A program made the position numbers and the translations under genes. A stretch of DNA of 50,945 nucleotides, from positions 1 through 50,945 of the forward strand of contig JAYQMT010000001.1 in assembly GCA_038143955.1 (NCBI GenBank), in the 5' to 3' direction. Of the stretch, positions 50,004 to 50,945 are shown piece by piece; the first letter of the stretch is position 1; every line of letters starts with the position of its first letter. Origin of the DNA: Porticoccus sp038143955 (lineage in GTDB: Bacteria > Pseudomonadota > Gammaproteobacteria > Pseudomonadales > Porticoccaceae). A model generated the notes under the pieces. It was not told where the DNA came from. It saw only the letters and a list, made by a program, of their open reading frames with translations, and ran no database searches.

Positions 50004-50941
50004 TTATATTTTCAAGGATTTACGAAAGTAATTAATTGTTTTTTCTAAACCATAATCAAGTGAAATTTTTGGTTTCCAGCCAAGTATGTTATTGGCTAAA
50101 GAAATGTCTGGCTTTCTTCGCTTGGGATCGTCAGTTGGCAAAGTAACAAATGAGATTTTTGAATTACCTCCTATTTTTTCAATAATTTTGTTGGCTAATT
50201 CAAGCATAGTAAATTCATCACAATTTCCTAAATTAACAGGACCTTTAAAACCTGATTCACTTTCCATCATCTTCAAAAATCCATCAATCATATCATCAAC
50301 GTAACAAAATGAGCGTGTTTGTATTCCGTTTCCATAAATCGTTAAATCTTTATCATTTAATGCTTGAACAATAAAATTTGAAACAACTCTACCATCATTT
50401 GGGTGCATGCGTGGTCCAAATGTATTAAATATTCTAACCACTTTTATATCTAAACCGTGTTGACGTTCATAATCAAAAAACAATGTTTCGGCACAACGCT
50501 TACCCTCATCATAGCAAGAACGAGGGCCAATAGAATTAACATTTCCCCAATAACTCTCCACTTGGGGATGGATTTCTGGATCACCATATATTTCACTAGT
50601 AGATGCCTGTAAAATTCTTGCCCCTGTTCTTTTAGCCAAACCAAGCATATTAATAGCACCTTGAACACTTGTTTTGATAGTCTGAACTGGATCAGATTGA
50701 TAATGGATAGGTGAAGCAGGACAGGCTAAATTATAAATTTGATCAACTTCCAAATAAATTGGGAAAGTAACATCATGTCTGATTAATTCAAAATTTGGAT
50801 TTTCAAGCAAATGAGTAATATTTTTTTTGATCCTGTAAAAACATTGTCTAAACATAAGACTTCATGTCCTTCATTTATTAAACGATCACACAAATGAGAT
50901 CCAAGAAAACCTGCTCCACCTGTTACTAATATTTTCTTCAT
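50004..50941 (-). CDS. UDP-glucuronate decarboxylase (UXS-type SDR)
   Basis: Makes UDP-xylose from UDP-glucuronate. The start KKILVTGGAGFLGSHLCDRL is at the window edge; one slip near 50843 follows CLDNVFTG. Then FELIRHDVTFPIYLEVDQIY, NLACPASPIHYQSDPVQTIK, ILQASTSEIYGDPEIHPQVE, GPRSCYDEGKRCAETLFFDY (active-site Tyr and Lys, with the UXS-typical R-S-C-Y-D-E-G-K-R), RIFNTFGPRMHPNDGRVVSN, YGNGIQTRSFCYVDDMIDGF. About 312 residues, full length. The P-A-S-P-x-H-Y-Q and S-Y-W-G-N-V-N segments separate it from plain epimerases. Confidence 0.93.
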
Positions 50942-50945
50942 ATTC

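Noticed and set aside
1..50945. tRNA, rRNA, CRISPR array or prophage genes
   Set aside because: No cloverleaf-like sequences, regularly spaced repeats, integrase or structural phage genes were noticed on reading both strands; a covariance-model scan was not possible.

Overview
The window is a surface-polysaccharide locus (O-antigen, capsule or a similar glycan) from a bacterium, most likely a proteobacterium. Pointers are a RfaH/NusG-like antiterminator fragment, enterobacterial-type dTDP-sugar genes (RmlB, RmlA, WecE), a WecA-type initiating transferase and Gtr-type membrane proteins. I cannot name a genus. No rRNA, tRNA, CRISPR array or insertion sequence was seen. Most genes are interrupted by one or two single-base frame changes. 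Many sit in homopolymers, and a one-base correction restores a normal family sequence. I read most as errors of the underlying reads or assembly, so gene coordinates span the reconstructed reading frame.

The window has three blocks. (A) 1-~600 is AT-rich, with a minus-strand RfaH/NusG-like gene that lacks its N-terminus. (B) ~600-37119 is all plus strand and richer in G+C (30/60 bases at 10501-10560). It holds a tightly packed, often stop/start-overlapping glycan cluster. (C) 37120-50945 is AT-rich again (16/60 at 44641-44700) and all minus strand. It begins with a CapD/WbpM-like dehydratase cut off inside its LRPG motif, directly against the stop codon of the last gene of block B. Genes on both flanks are therefore truncated where they face block B: either a replaced island or a chimeric contig.

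Block B in order: PglK-like ABC flippase; RmlB and RmlA (dTDP-4-keto-6-deoxyglucose); WbqC-like protein; GtrB-like polyprenyl-phosphate glycosyltransferase; TagB/TagF-like glycerophosphotransferase; then a set matching the O-methyl phosphoramidate (MeOPN) pathway of Campylobacter jejuni capsule: CysC-like kinase (Cj1415 type), methyltransferase, PEP-utilising-enzyme-like glutamine kinase (Cj1418 type), class I glutamine amidotransferase (Cj1417 type) and cytidylyltransferase (Cj1416 type). Next come GtrA, WecE and a GT-C membrane glycosyltransferase, then a second pathway: GmhA-like isomerase, KdsC-like HAD phosphatase, a short NeuB-like synthase, sugar formyltransferase, NeuA-like cytidylyltransferase, class III aminotransferase, methyltransferase, VOC protein and SDR. 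This looks like a route to a CMP-activated, unusual 3-deoxy-ulosonic acid. After it follow a candidate transferase, Wzy-like polymerase, GT4, a nucleotidyltransferase/thymidylate-kinase-like fusion, a remnant of the SDR between two direct repeats, an AT3-SGNH acyltransferase, a methyltransferase, a P-loop protein, a beta-propeller protein, GT2, a sugar epimerase and a PglC/WcaJ-like initiating transferase.

Block C encodes a separate glycan system: UDP-glucuronate decarboxylase, glycosyltransferases, a GT11-like fucosyltransferase, Wzx flippase, WcaF-like acetyltransferase, Gmd and Fcl (GDP-L-fucose), WecA-like transferase, UDP-glucuronate 4-epimerase and the truncated CapD-like dehydratase. 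Having two initiating transferases and two flippase types supports two distinct glycan machineries in one window.
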